This document shows positions 52,273-60,529 of a stretch of DNA of 64,000 nt, in pieces. The DNA is taken from NCBI RefSeq assembly GCF_001280065.1, contig NZ_LGEA01000106.1:1-64000 (forward strand). The letters run 5' to 3'. The translations under genes were made by a program, and so were the position numbers. The stretch is from Streptomyces sp. NRRL B-1140. GTDB taxonomy: Bacteria > Actinomycetota > Actinomycetes > Streptomycetales > Streptomycetaceae. The notes beneath the pieces are model-generated. The model saw only the letters and a program-made list of their open reading frames with translations. It ran no database searches and was not told the origin of the DNA. The number at the start of each line of letters is the position of its first letter. Position 1 is the first letter of the stretch.

Positions 52273-52654
52273 CGCTGCGCTCCTCACCGGTCGGGCGGCG
52301 GTTGCGCGCCGACGGTCTTCGAGCGTTCGCCGCCATCTCCTGAGCGTAGGGAGGGGGCGGGGGCGTGTCTCGTCGGAGCGTGCGGGTTTGTGTCTTCGCC
52401 TGGCGCCGGGGGGTGAGGGGCATTGCGTGGCGCCGGGGGGGTGAGGGGCTTCGCGTGGCGCCGGGTGGGGGTGCGCGTTTTCGCGTGGCGCCGGGTGTGG
52501 GTCGGGGCCGCGCCGGGGGGTGTCCGTCCTCGGAACGTCGCGATGGGCTTGCACGCCGACTGACTGTGCGTTGACGCGACAACCGCTGCGGGCGGACACC
52601 CCCCGACCCGGCCCCTTGCGTCCGACGGCGGGTGCGGGAGCGTCTCGGCTCGGG
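52273..52654. other. Gene-free region of 382 bp
   Basis: Between the methyltransferase start and the DUF2530 end. It contains the GC-rich tandem repeat (52393-52505). Frames in it have no ribosome binding sites or recognisable products. Confidence 0.6.
52393..52505. repeat. Tandem repeat, about 28-bp unit, four copies
   Basis: Units share CTTCGCGTGGCGCCGGG followed by a G-rich GGTGAGGGG part; they begin near 52393, 52421, 52449 and 52477, and a partial fifth copy follows. Copies differ by a few bases. Confidence 0.75.
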
Positions 52655-52921
52655 CTACCGGGGCGTGGCCGTCGGGTTCTGCGCCGCGCGCTTGATCGCG
52701 GCGTCGCGCTTGCGGACGTACCAGATGCCGATCAGGCCCAGCCCGGCGCCTGCCAGGCAGGTCCACACCCACCAGGTGTGGCCGTGGTCGTCGAACCAGC
52801 CGTAGAACGGGAGCTGGACCAGGAAGAGGACGAACCACAGGATGGTGCCGCCGGTGATGGTGGCGACCACGGGGCCCTCCAAGGGCTCCGGCGCCTCGTG
52901 TCGGGGGGTCCACTTCGCCAT
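52655..52921 (-). CDS. DUF2530 membrane protein
   Basis: An 88-residue two-pass membrane protein: polar start (MAKWTPRHEAPEPLEGP), segments GGTILWFVLFLVQLPFYG and WWVWTCLAGAGLGLIGIWYV, then a basic end RKRDAAIKRAAQNPT. This is the DUF2530 pattern, actinobacterial, function unknown. It is divergent from the purine permease gene. Confidence 0.88.
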   Translation of the reverse strand: MAKWTPRHEAPEPLEGPVVATITGGTILWFVLFLVQLPFYGWFDDHGHTWWVWTCLAGAGLGLIGIWYVRKRDAAIKRAAQNPTATPR

Positions 52922-53037
52922 GGGGACAGCTTACGAGGCGATCAGGTCTACGCGCGGAGATGGCCGATGGGGACCTTATATGTTCATACTGAAACGGTTT
53001 GTGTCTGACCACTTCTCTTCGTAGGAAACTCCAACAC
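52922..53037. promoter_or_regulatory. Divergent promoter region, DUF2530 / purine permease
   Basis: 116 bp with an AT-rich patch (CCTTATATGTTCATACTG, 52974-52991). No purine-riboswitch core is recognisable. Confidence 0.4.
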
Positions 53038-54489
53038 ATGTCCTCCTCGGCTCCTGCCAAGGTCCCCGCCCCTCAGCAGCCGGGAGCCGGGCCCACGTTC
53101 GGCGCACTCGACCGCTTCTTCCGGATCACCGAGCGGGGCAGCACCCTGTCCCGTGAGGTCCGCGGCGGTCTGGCCACCTTCTTCGCGATGGCCTACATCA
53201 TCGTGCTGAACCCGATCATCCTCGGCAGTGCCAAGGACATGTACGGTCACCAGCTCGACAACGGGCAGCTGGTCACGGCGACGGCCCTGACCGCCGCGCT
53301 CACCACGCTCCTCATGGGCGTCATCGGCAACGTCCCGATCGCCCTGGCCGCCGGTCTCGGTGTGAACTCCGTCGTCGCCCTCCAGCTCGCCCCGCGCATG
53401 TCCTGGCCGGACGCGATGGGCATGGTGGTGCTCGCCGGGTTCGTGGTCATGCTGCTGGTCGCCACGGGGCTGCGCGAGCGCGTCATGAACGCCGTGCCCT
53501 ACGGGCTGCGCAAGGCCATCTCCATCGGTATCGGCCTGTTCATCATGCTGATCGGGCTCGTCGACGCGGGCTTCGTCTCCCGGATCCCGGACGCCGCCCA
53601 GACCACCGTCCCGCTCCAGCTGGGCGGCGACGGTCATCTGAACGGCTGGCCGGTCCTCGTCTTCGTGCTCGGTGTGCTGCTGACCCTGGCGCTGATCGTG
53701 CGCAAGGTCTCCGGCGCGATCCTGATCTCCATCGTGGCCATGACGGTCCTCGCGGTGGTCGTCAACGCGGTGGCCAAGGTGCCGAGCTGGGGCCTGACCA
53801 CGCCGAAGTGGCCGGGCAACCCGGTGGCGAGCCCCGACTTCGGGCTGATCGGGCAGGTCAGCCTGTTCGGCGGCTTCGGGAAGGTCGGCGTGCTGACCGG
53901 GGTGCTGTTCGTCTTCACCGTGCTGCTGTCGTGCTTCTTCGACGCGATGGGCACGATCATGGGCGTCTCCGACGAGGCGAAGCTGACCGACGGCGAGGGC
54001 CAGATGCCCGGCATCAACCGGGTGCTGTTCGTCGACGGCCTCGCGGTCGCCGCCGGTGGCGCCAGCTCCTCCTCCGCGACGACCGCGTTCGTCGAGTCGA
54101 CGGCCGGTGTCGGCGAGGGTGCCCGGACCGGGCTGGCGAACGTCGTCACCGGCGGTCTCTTCGCCGTCGCCCTGTTCCTGACGCCGGTCGCCACGATGGT
54201 CCCGTCCCAGGCGGCCACACCCGCCCTGGTCGCGGTCGGCTTCCTGATCCTGGCCGGATCGGTGAAGGAGATCGACTGGGCGGACTACACGATCGCCGTC
54301 CCGGCCTTCGTGACGATGCTGATGATGCCGTTCACCTACTCGATCACCAACGGCATCGGCATGGGCTTCATCACCTTCGCGGTGCTGCGCCTGGCCGCCG
54401 GGCGCGGCCGGGAGGTGCCGCCGGCGATGTACGCGGTGGCGGCGGTGTTCGCGTTCTACTACCTGATGCCGGCGCTGGGTCTGACCTGA
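53038..54489 (+). CDS. NCS2-family purine permease (AzgA-like)
   Basis: A 483-residue, about 14-segment transporter of adenine, guanine or hypoxanthine. GGLATFFAMAYIIVLNP near residue 45 and CFFDAMGTIMGVSDEAKL, with the GASSSSATTAFVESTAG loop, are diagnostic for the AzgA/PbuG branch. ATG 53038 has TAGGAAA upstream. Purine uptake for salvage is the expected role. Its last 31 bp overlap the convergent ribbon-helix-helix gene. Confidence 0.92.
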   Translation: MSSSAPAKVPAPQQPGAGPTFGALDRFFRITERGSTLSREVRGGLATFFAMAYIIVLNPIILGSAKDMYGHQLDNGQLVTATALTAALTTLLMGVIGNVPIALAAGLGVNSVVALQLAPRMSWPDAMGMVVLAGFVVMLLVATGLRERVMNAVPYGLRKAISIGIGLFIMLIGLVDAGFVSRIPDAAQTTVPLQLGGDGHLNGWPVLVFVLGVLLTLALIVRKVSGAILISIVAMTVLAVVVNAVAKVPSWGLTTPKWPGNPVASPDFGLIGQVSLFGGFGKVGVLTGVLFVFTVLLSCFFDAMGTIMGVSDEAKLTDGEGQMPGINRVLFVDGLAVAAGGASSSSATTAFVESTAGVGEGARTGLANVVTGGLFAVALFLTPVATMVPSQAATPALVAVGFLILAGSVKEIDWADYTIAVPAFVTMLMMPFTYSITNGIGMGFITFAVLRLAAGRGREVPPAMYAVAAVFAFYYLMPALGLT

Positions 54490-54692
54490 TCGTCGTCGCC
54501 GGAGCCGGGGGCGCCGTAGAACCGCTCCGTCTCCTCGACGGCGGCCTGGAAGCGCTGGTCGAAGTCATCTCGAATGAGCGTCCGGACGACATAGTCCTGG
54601 ACGCTCATTCCCCTTTTCGCGGCATGGTGCCTGAGCCGTTCGAGCAGGTCGTGGTCTATTCGCAGGCTGAGCACGCTGGTCCCCATGGGCAT
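54459..54692 (-). CDS. Ribbon-helix-helix (Arc/CopG-type) protein
   Basis: 77 residues. The N-terminal strand SVLSLRIDHDLLERLRHHAAKRGMSVQDYVVRTLIR is a ribbon-helix-helix unit that dimerises to bind DNA. The remaining tail is acidic. Such proteins are often antitoxins, but no toxin gene lies on either side, so it is a solo regulator. A perfect 16-bp palindrome lies 49 bp upstream and is a likely autoregulatory operator. ATG 54686 is an alternative start. Confidence 0.82.
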   Translation of the reverse strand: MPMGTSVLSLRIDHDLLERLRHHAAKRGMSVQDYVVRTLIRDDFDQRFQAAVEETERFYGAPGSGDDDQVRPSAGIR

Positions 54693-54740
54693 GAGGGTCG
54701 CGGCAGCGTTCGGCCCGGCGGGGCGCGTTCCACCGCCTTG

Positions 54741-54756
54741 TCACTCATATGAGTGA
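54741..54756. promoter_or_regulatory. Perfect palindrome TCACTCATATGAGTGA
   Basis: 16 bp, fully symmetric around CATATG. It lies upstream of the ribbon-helix-helix gene and 85 bp before the divergent MarR gene. Confidence 0.7.
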
Positions 54757-54808
54757 TGTCACGGTTCAGTGGCGGGCGTCACGGCGGTCTCGCGTGTTCC
54801 GGTTGGTA

Positions 54809-54836
54809 TTTAGCGAGAGTAATGAGTTACGCTAAA
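54809..54836. promoter_or_regulatory. Inverted repeat at the MarR promoter
   Basis: TTTAGCG (54809-54815) and CGCTAAA (54830-54836) with an inner GTAA-TGAG-TTAC; AT-rich, ending 4 bp before the MarR ATG. A typical layout for MarR autoregulation. Confidence 0.7.
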
Positions 54837-54840
54837 GAAC

Positions 54841-55278
54841 ATGCCGGACCTCAACCATGGCGACGACGTGGCCGCCGTGAACTCCCTCCGATCCGCAGTG
54901 ATGCGGCTGTCCCGTCGGCTCAAGCACCAGCGGGTCGACGAATCGCTCAGCCCCACCGAGATGTCGGTGCTGGGCACCCTCTCGCTGTGCGGCAGGGCCA
55001 CGCCGGGTGAGCTCGCCCGCAAGGAGCACGTCCAGCCGCCGTCGATGACCCGCATCGTGGCACTGCTGGAGGCCAAGGGACTGGTCCGGCTGGAGCCGCA
55101 CCCCGAGGACCGTCGCCAGAAGGTCGTCACACGCACCGAGCAGGCCGAAGCCATGCTCGAGGAGAGCCGCGCCAAGCGGAACGCGTTCCTGGCCACGCTG
55201 GTGGAGAACCTCGACGAGGACGAGTGGGCGAAACTCCGCGCCGCCGCCCCCGTGCTGGAGAAGCTCGCGCACCTGTAA
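54841..55278 (+). CDS. MarR-family transcriptional regulator
   Basis: A 145-residue winged-helix regulator. SPTEMSVLGTLSLCGRATPGELARKEHVQPPSMTRIVALLEAKGLVRLEPHPEDRRQKVVTRT covers the recognition helix and wing (with DRR). It sits 29 bp before an MFS exporter gene on the same strand, a classic repressor-pump pair, and has an inverted repeat over its own promoter. Confidence 0.93.
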   Translation: MPDLNHGDDVAAVNSLRSAVMRLSRRLKHQRVDESLSPTEMSVLGTLSLCGRATPGELARKEHVQPPSMTRIVALLEAKGLVRLEPHPEDRRQKVVTRTEQAEAMLEESRAKRNAFLATLVENLDEDEWAKLRAAAPVLEKLAHL

Positions 55279-55307
55279 GCAGCAGTCGTCGCAAGGAGGC
55301 GAACCCT

Positions 55308-56672
55308 TTGAGTTCGGGACCCGGAGCAGCTTCCGCCCCCGCACCTGACCCCCACGATTCCCCACCCGCCTCCGACACGCTCCCGCGCAAGTCCTCGATG
55401 TTCTCCTCCCTGAAGGTCAGGAACTACCGCCTGTTCTTCATGGGCCAGGTGGTCTCCAACATCGGCACCTGGATGCAGCGCATCGCCCAGGACTGGCTGG
55501 TGCTCAGCCTCACCGGCTCCTCCGCCGCCGTCGGCATCACCACCGCGCTGCAGTTCCTGCCGATGCTGCTCTTCGGCCTCTACGGCGGTGTCCTCGTCGA
55601 CCGGCTGCGCAAGCGGCCCACGCTGCTCGTGACACAGTCCTCGATGGCGCTCACGGCGATCGCCCTGTCCGTCCTCACCCTCACCGGGCATGTCCAGGTG
55701 TGGCACGTGTACGTCGCCGCCTTCGCGGTCGGTCTGGCCACCGTCGTGGACAACCCGGCCCGGCAGTCCTTCGTCTCCGAGCTGGTCGGCCCGGGGCAGC
55801 TGCAGAACGCGGTCAGCCTGAACTCGGCGAACTTCCAGTCCGCCCGCCTGGTCGGCCCCGCCGTCGCGGGCCTCCTCATCACCGGCGTCGGCACCGGCTT
55901 CGCGTTCCTCTTCAACGGCCTGTCCTTCATCGCACCGCTCACCGGCCTGCTGCTGATGCGCGCCCGCGAGCTGCACATCGTGGAACGCGCCCCGCGCGGC
56001 AAGGGGCAGCTGCGGGAGGGCGTGCGCTATGTCACCGGCCGTCCGGAGCTGATCTGGCCGATCGTCCTGGTCGGCTTCGTGGGGACGTTCGCCTTCAACT
56101 TCCCCGTCTACCTCTCGGCCTTCGCGGACGACGTCTTCCACGCCGGTGCGGGCGCCTACAGCCTGTTCAACACGCTGATGGCGGTCGGCTCGCTCGTCGG
56201 TGCCCTGCTCGCTGCGCGGCGTGGCACCGCCCGGCTGCGGCTGCTGATCGTGGCGGCCATGGCCTTCGGCGCGCTGGAGATCGTGGCCGCGACGACCCCC
56301 ACGCTGTGGATGTTCGCCCTGTTCATGATCCCGCTGGGCCTGTTCGGCATGACGGTCAACGTCACGACGAACACCAGCATCCAGATGTCCACGGACCCGG
56401 CCATGCGCGGCCGCGTCATGGCCCTCTACATGATGATCTTCCTCGGCGGCTCGCCGGTCGGCGCCCCGATCGTCGGCTGGATCACCGACACCTACGGCGC
56501 CAGGGTCGGCCTCGCGGCCGGCGGCGCGGTGGCGGCACTCGCCGCGGCCGTCATCGGCCTGATCCTGGCCCGCGTCGGCAACCTGCGGCTGTCGGTGGGC
56601 TGGCACGGCGGGCATCCCCGGGTGCGGTTCGTGCCCCGGGAGCAGCAGGAGGCGCTGGCTCCCGCGGCGTAG
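55308..56672 (+). CDS. MFS exporter next to MarR regulator
   Basis: 454 residues with 12 hydrophobic segments, starting from TTG 55308 with AAGGAGG 8 nt upstream. FMGQVVSNIGTWMQRIAQDWLVLSLTGSS and GLYGGVLVDRLRKRPTLLVTQ are typical of the enterobactin-exporter/MFS_3 class. It is probably a drug or metabolite exporter repressed by the preceding MarR protein. Confidence 0.9.
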   Translation: MSSGPGAASAPAPDPHDSPPASDTLPRKSSMFSSLKVRNYRLFFMGQVVSNIGTWMQRIAQDWLVLSLTGSSAAVGITTALQFLPMLLFGLYGGVLVDRLRKRPTLLVTQSSMALTAIALSVLTLTGHVQVWHVYVAAFAVGLATVVDNPARQSFVSELVGPGQLQNAVSLNSANFQSARLVGPAVAGLLITGVGTGFAFLFNGLSFIAPLTGLLLMRARELHIVERAPRGKGQLREGVRYVTGRPELIWPIVLVGFVGTFAFNFPVYLSAFADDVFHAGAGAYSLFNTLMAVGSLVGALLAARRGTARLRLLIVAAMAFGALEIVAATTPTLWMFALFMIPLGLFGMTVNVTTNTSIQMSTDPAMRGRVMALYMMIFLGGSPVGAPIVGWITDTYGARVGLAAGGAVAALAAAVIGLILARVGNLRLSVGWHGGHPRVRFVPREQQEALAPAA

Positions 56673-56679
56673 TTCGGCG

Positions 56680-57267
56680 TCAGTCCCGGGGGAACTCGCC
56701 GGTCTCGAGGACGAGCCCGACCACTGTTCCGGTCAGGTCGATCTCGTCCCCGAAGTCCAGGCTCAGCTCGCCGCGGTACTCGCCGTCCTTGGGCTTGGTG
56801 TGCAGATGCCAGCGGCCGGTGTACGGATCCACGATCAGGTACACCGGCACGCCGGCGGCGGCATACGCGTCCTTCTTGGGGCCGTAGTCGTTGGCGCCGG
56901 TCTTCCGGGAGATCACCTCGGCGACGAACTCGACGTCCTGGTAGCGCCACAGGCCCTTGGCGTTCTTCGCCGCGGCCTCCGACATCACCGTGATGTCGGA
57001 GGCGAAGCCGTTGAGGTGGCCCGGGTAGTCGACGCGTACGTCGGACTTCACGCGCTTGCGCGGATACTTGGCGCGCAGCTGCTCGACGATGTCCAGGATG
57101 ATGTCCCAGTGGGTGTCCCGCTGAGGCGCCATGAAGATATTCCCCCCGACGATCTCGACCTTGTAACCCTCGGGGACGGGCATCGTCTCGACCCACTCGA
57201 ACATCATGTCGAGGGTGAGTTCGCCGCTGCTTTCGGCCATCTCGATCCTGTCGTCAAGGACGGTCAT
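56680..57267 (-). CDS. Uma2 family (DUF820) endonuclease-like protein
   Basis: A 195-residue PD-(D/E)XK-fold protein. LTLDMMFEWVETMPVPEGYKVEIVGGNIFMAPQRDTHWDIILDIVEQL, FASDITVMSE, VEFVAEVISRKT and YGPKKDAYAAAGVPVYLIVDP give the conserved Asp, Glu and (V/I)SxxT residues. ATG 57267 has GGAGGAG 8 nt upstream. Such genes are numerous in Streptomyces; role unknown. Confidence 0.88.
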   Translation of the reverse strand: MTVLDDRIEMAESSGELTLDMMFEWVETMPVPEGYKVEIVGGNIFMAPQRDTHWDIILDIVEQLRAKYPRKRVKSDVRVDYPGHLNGFASDITVMSEAAAKNAKGLWRYQDVEFVAEVISRKTGANDYGPKKDAYAAAGVPVYLIVDPYTGRWHLHTKPKDGEYRGELSLDFGDEIDLTGTVVGLVLETGEFPRD

Positions 57268-57363
57268 CGTGGCGCTCCTCCCCGGCCGCACCCGTGGATG
57301 AATCCGCGCAGTACAACGATACGCACGGTGACCAGGACACGCCCGGGTCCGCGGGGCCCGTGC

Positions 57364-57885
57364 CTACACCCGCTGGGCCAGCAACTGCCCCGGCCACTTG
57401 TCCTCGCCCACCGTAAAGGCCACAGTGCGGGTGAAGCCGTTGGACTCGTAGTAGCGGACGAGCTTGCCGTCGTCGCCGGCGTAGCAGTCGACGCGGAGGA
57501 GGGAGATCCCCGCGCGGCGGGTCTCCTCGGCGGCGTGGGCCAACAGGGCGCTGCCCACGCCGTGCCCCTTGAAGCGGCGGTCCGAGGCCAGCCAGTGGAT
57601 GTAGCGCTCCGGTTCGCCGGGCTGCGGGAGGTGGGACAGGTAGGCGCCCGCCGAGCCGGTGAGGGTGAGGGTGCCGGCGGGGACGCCGTCGGCGTCGGCC
57701 ATGTACACGCTGCCCTCCGCCATGTACCGGCGGACCGACTCCACCGTCTTCGGGCTCTGGGACAGGGGCCGCGTCCCCCACTGCCCCGTGCGCCCCTGGG
57801 AGACCAGCCACTCCACGCCGCTGTCGAGCATGCCGAGTATCGCGGGAATGTCGTCGGGCCCGCCGTCCCGGATGGTGATCCGCAT
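57364..57885 (-). CDS. GNAT-family N-acetyltransferase
   Basis: A 173-residue acetyltransferase. RFKGHGVGSALLAHAAEETRRAG carries the acetyl-CoA-binding motif A, and VRYYESNGFTRTV is motif B. The substrate is not inferable. It is divergent from the ThpR gene, 25 bp apart, and convergent with nothing; it follows the Uma2 gene on the same strand. Confidence 0.85.
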   Translation of the reverse strand: MRITIRDGGPDDIPAILGMLDSGVEWLVSQGRTGQWGTRPLSQSPKTVESVRRYMAEGSVYMADADGVPAGTLTLTGSAGAYLSHLPQPGEPERYIHWLASDRRFKGHGVGSALLAHAAEETRRAGISLLRVDCYAGDDGKLVRYYESNGFTRTVAFTVGEDKWPGQLLAQRV

Positions 57886-57910
57886 GGCCTCATGGTGCCA
57901 GGCTGGTGCC

Positions 57911-58483
57911 ATGAGACTCTTCGCGGCCGTGCTGCCCCCTGACGAGGTGTGTCGTGAACTCGGCTCCGTGGTCGACGAGTTGCGCGGGTTGCCCGGCGCC
58001 GACGGCATGCGCTGGACCGGCCGTCCCGGCTGGCACTTCACCCTCGCGTTCTACGGTGAGGTCGACGACGGCCTCGTCCCGGGGCTGTCGGAGCGGCTGG
58101 AGCGGGCCGCGCGCCGGACCGAGCCGTTCGACCTGGCCGTACGGGGCGGCGGGCAGTTCGGGCACGGGAAGGCGCTGTGGGCCGGGGCCGAGGGGGACCT
58201 GGCCACCCTCCGGCTGCTGGCCGAGCGGGCCGAGGCGGCGGCGCGCAAGGCGGGGGTGCCGATGGGGGAGCACCGGCGGTACAAGGCCCATCTGACCGTG
58301 GCGCGGAGCCGGGCGGCGGGGGACGTGCGGGCTTTTGTGGACACTCTCGCGGGGTTCTCGGGCCGGACCTGGACCGTGCGGGAGCTCTGCCTGGTACGGA
58401 GCAATCTGCCGACGTCCGGGGTCCCGGGGGAGCAGCCCCGCTACGAGGCGGTCGGGCGCTGGGCACTCGGGGGCGCCGGTTAG
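57911..58483 (+). CDS. thpR: RNA 2',3'-cyclic phosphodiesterase (ThpR/LigT)
   Basis: A 190-residue two-lobed 2H phosphoesterase. Both catalytic motifs are present: HFTLAF in the first lobe and HLTVAR in the second. The start MRLFAAVLPPDEV is typical. It opens or ligates 2',3'-cyclic phosphate RNA ends in vitro. ATG 57911 is 25 bp from the divergent GNAT start. Confidence 0.9.
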   Translation: MRLFAAVLPPDEVCRELGSVVDELRGLPGADGMRWTGRPGWHFTLAFYGEVDDGLVPGLSERLERAARRTEPFDLAVRGGGQFGHGKALWAGAEGDLATLRLLAERAEAAARKAGVPMGEHRRYKAHLTVARSRAAGDVRAFVDTLAGFSGRTWTVRELCLVRSNLPTSGVPGEQPRYEAVGRWALGGAG

Positions 58484-58493
58484 GCTCGGGTGC

Positions 58494-58583
58494 GTGGACC
58501 CGAAAACCCGCAACCGGATCATGGCCGGTGTGCTCGTGCTGATGTTTCTCGTCGTCGCCTTGGCTTCCGTGCTGGGGAGGTAA
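58494..58583 (+). CDS. Small single-pass membrane peptide, 29 residues
   Basis: From GTG 58494: VDPKTRNRIMAGVLVLMFLVVALASVLGR. A basic N-terminal part is followed by one hydrophobic segment (about residues 10-28). It starts 10 bp after thpR and may be translated from the same transcript. Short conserved membrane peptides of this form occur in Streptomyces (recalled). Repeat copy E follows. Confidence 0.55.
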   Translation: MDPKTRNRIMAGVLVLMFLVVALASVLGR

Positions 58584-58611
58584 AGGGGCGGGGGCTGCCC
58601 GTCGCTTTCGG

Positions 58612-58655
58612 CTGCGGGCCGGTGGGGGCTTGTCGCGCAGTTCCCCGCGCCCCTT
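58612..58655 (+). repeat. Dispersed 42-bp repeat, copy E
   Basis: CTGCGGGCCGGTGGGGGCTT followed by the core GCGCAGTTCCCCGCGCCCCT, between the ThpR-unit end and the convergent aldo/keto reductase end. It closely matches copy C. Confidence 0.88.
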
Positions 58656-58681
58656 CAAAGAAGGGCGTCGCCCTCCAGGTG

Positions 58682-59674
58682 TTACCAGGCGAAAGCCTCC
58701 GGGCTCGGGCCCGGGCCCGGGAAGATCTCGTCCAGGCCGGCCAGGAGCTCCTCGGAGAGTTCCAGCTCCGACGCGCGGACCGCGGAGGCGAGCTGCTCGG
58801 CGGTGCGCGGGCCGACGATCGGGCCGGTCACGCCCGGGCGGGTGAGCAGCCAGGCCAGGGCGGCCTCGCCGGGCTCGATGCCGTGCTTGTCCAACAGGTC
58901 CTCGTAGGACTGGATCTGTGTCCGGGTCGCGGGGTCGCCCAGCGCGTCGGCCGCGCGGCCCGAGGCGCGGCGCTTGCCCTCGACCTCCTTCTTGAGTACA
59001 CCGCCCAGCAGACCGCCGTGCAGCGGCGACCAGGGGATGACGCCGAGCCCGTACTCCTGCGCGGCCGGGACGACCTCCATCTCCGCGCGCCGCTCGGCGA
59101 GGTTGTACAGGCACTGCTCACTGACCAGGCCGATGGTCCCGCCGCGCCGGGCGGCGATCTCGTTGGCCTGGGCGATCTTGTAGCCGGGGAAGTTCGAAGA
59201 ACCGACGTAGAGGATCTTGCCCTGCTGGACCAGGACGTCGATGGCCTGCCAGATCTCCTCGAAGGGGGTGTTCCGGTCGACGTGGTGGAACTGGTACACG
59301 TCGATGTGGTCCGTCTGGAGCCGCTTGAGGCTGGCGTCCACGGCCCGCCGGATGTTGACGGCGGAGAGCTTGTCGTGGTTGGGCCAGGCCGGGCCGTCGG
59401 CGCCCATGTTGCCGTAGACCTTCGTGGCGAGGACGACCTTGTCGCGCCGTCCCTCGCCCTTGGCGAACCAGCTTCCGATGATGCTTTCGGTACGGCCCTT
59501 GTTCTCGCCCCAGCCATACACGTTGGCCGTGTCGAAGAAGTTGATGCCCGCGTCCAGCGCCGCGTCCATGATGGCGTGACTGTCGGCCTCGTCGGTCTGC
59601 GGGCCGAAGTTCATGGTGCCGAGGACGAGCCGGCTGACCTTGAGTCCCGTGCGTCCGAGCTGCGTGTACTCCAT
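58682..59674 (-). CDS. Aldo/keto reductase
   Basis: 330 residues, NADPH-dependent TIM-barrel reductase. MEYTQLGRTGLKVSRLVLGTMNFG is the usual start, with FDTANVYGWGENKGRTESI (catalytic Asp/Tyr), VDVYQFHHVDRNTPFEEIWQA-type lysine/His region and the C-terminal GVTGPIVGPRTAEQL coenzyme loop. ATG 59674 is chosen; a longer frame starts at 59719. The substrate is unknown. Confidence 0.9.
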   Translation of the reverse strand: MEYTQLGRTGLKVSRLVLGTMNFGPQTDEADSHAIMDAALDAGINFFDTANVYGWGENKGRTESIIGSWFAKGEGRRDKVVLATKVYGNMGADGPAWPNHDKLSAVNIRRAVDASLKRLQTDHIDVYQFHHVDRNTPFEEIWQAIDVLVQQGKILYVGSSNFPGYKIAQANEIAARRGGTIGLVSEQCLYNLAERRAEMEVVPAAQEYGLGVIPWSPLHGGLLGGVLKKEVEGKRRASGRAADALGDPATRTQIQSYEDLLDKHGIEPGEAALAWLLTRPGVTGPIVGPRTAEQLASAVRASELELSEELLAGLDEIFPGPGPSPEAFAW

Positions 59675-59732
59675 GGGGCACAAGCCAACGTCTTGAAGTG
59701 CGCTCCAAGCAAGCACCATTTCGGGTGCGGGG

Positions 59733-60407
59733 CTACTCCTCGTACGGTGCCGCCAGGCCCCAGCCCTGGTGCATCGCCTCCGCGAAAGCCGCCGCGATCT
59801 TGTGTTCGCCGCTCGCGTTGGGGTGGGTGCCGTCGTAGGTGTCGGTGGCGACGTCGTACGAGGGCGGGGGTGAGGCCAGGAGGACGGGGGAGCCGGGCTC
59901 GTCGAGGTCGGCGGCCGTCTTGGCGAGGAGTTCGTTGAAGCGGGCGACCTCGCCGGCGAAGGCCTCGTCCGACTGGGCGCGCACGTTGGGGGTGACCGGC
60001 AGCCACACCATGCCCACCCGCCGGTTCGCCGCCCGTGCCTCGGACACGAACGCCCGGACGTTCTCGGCGGTCTGCTCGGCGTTCGTGTAGAAGCCCAGGT
60101 CGATCAGGCCCAGGGAGACCAGGAGCACGTCGGCGCCGCACGACCGCACCGCCTCGCCGATCAGCGGGGCCATGTGCTGCCAGCCCTCGCCCCAGCCGGC
60201 CAGGTGGGCACGCGGGAAGTCCGGATCGGCGTACCCGTACGACACCGGGGCCTCGGCGTGCTTGTCGTAGAGCGTCTCGCGGGGGCCGACGAGGGTGAAG
60301 GGGCCGCCGTGGGAACGGCACAGGTGCTGCCACAGCCGGTAGCGCCATGTGTGTTCGCCCGTGCTTCCGATCGTCATGGAGTCACCGACGGGCATGAACC
60401 TGAGCAT
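59733..60407 (-). CDS. SGNH/GDSL-type hydrolase
   Basis: A 224-residue SGNH esterase-like protein. FMPVGDSMTIG carries the GDS nucleophile (Ser10 region), followed by LIDLGFYTN and the C-terminal DGTHPNASGEHKIA, where the Asp-X-X-His catalytic pair is visible. No signal peptide precedes it, so it is probably cytoplasmic. ATG 60407 is the likely start; the frame extends to 60548. The substrate is unknown. Confidence 0.85.
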   Translation of the reverse strand: MLRFMPVGDSMTIGSTGEHTWRYRLWQHLCRSHGGPFTLVGPRETLYDKHAEAPVSYGYADPDFPRAHLAGWGEGWQHMAPLIGEAVRSCGADVLLVSLGLIDLGFYTNAEQTAENVRAFVSEARAANRRVGMVWLPVTPNVRAQSDEAFAGEVARFNELLAKTAADLDEPGSPVLLASPPPSYDVATDTYDGTHPNASGEHKIAAAFAEAMHQGWGLAAPYEE

Positions 60408-60529
60408 CCGCTCATGATGAACGATCCCGGCGGCCGACGGGATGTGAGTCGGGACACGCCCCTCGGACGGCCGTGGAGCCGTGATCCGTAACGCCGGTGA
60501 ACCGCGCGGCAGGATGGCAGGCTTGGGGC

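Noticed and set aside
52393..52505. Possible CRISPR array
   Set aside because: Units are contiguous with no unique spacers; it is a simple GC-rich tandem repeat.
52922..53037. Purine riboswitch before the purine permease
   Set aside because: No conserved purine-aptamer core or three-way junction pattern is visible in the 116 bp.
54459..54840. Toxin-antitoxin pair with the ribbon-helix-helix protein
   Set aside because: No small toxin-like gene is found on either side; the neighbours are a purine permease and a MarR gene.
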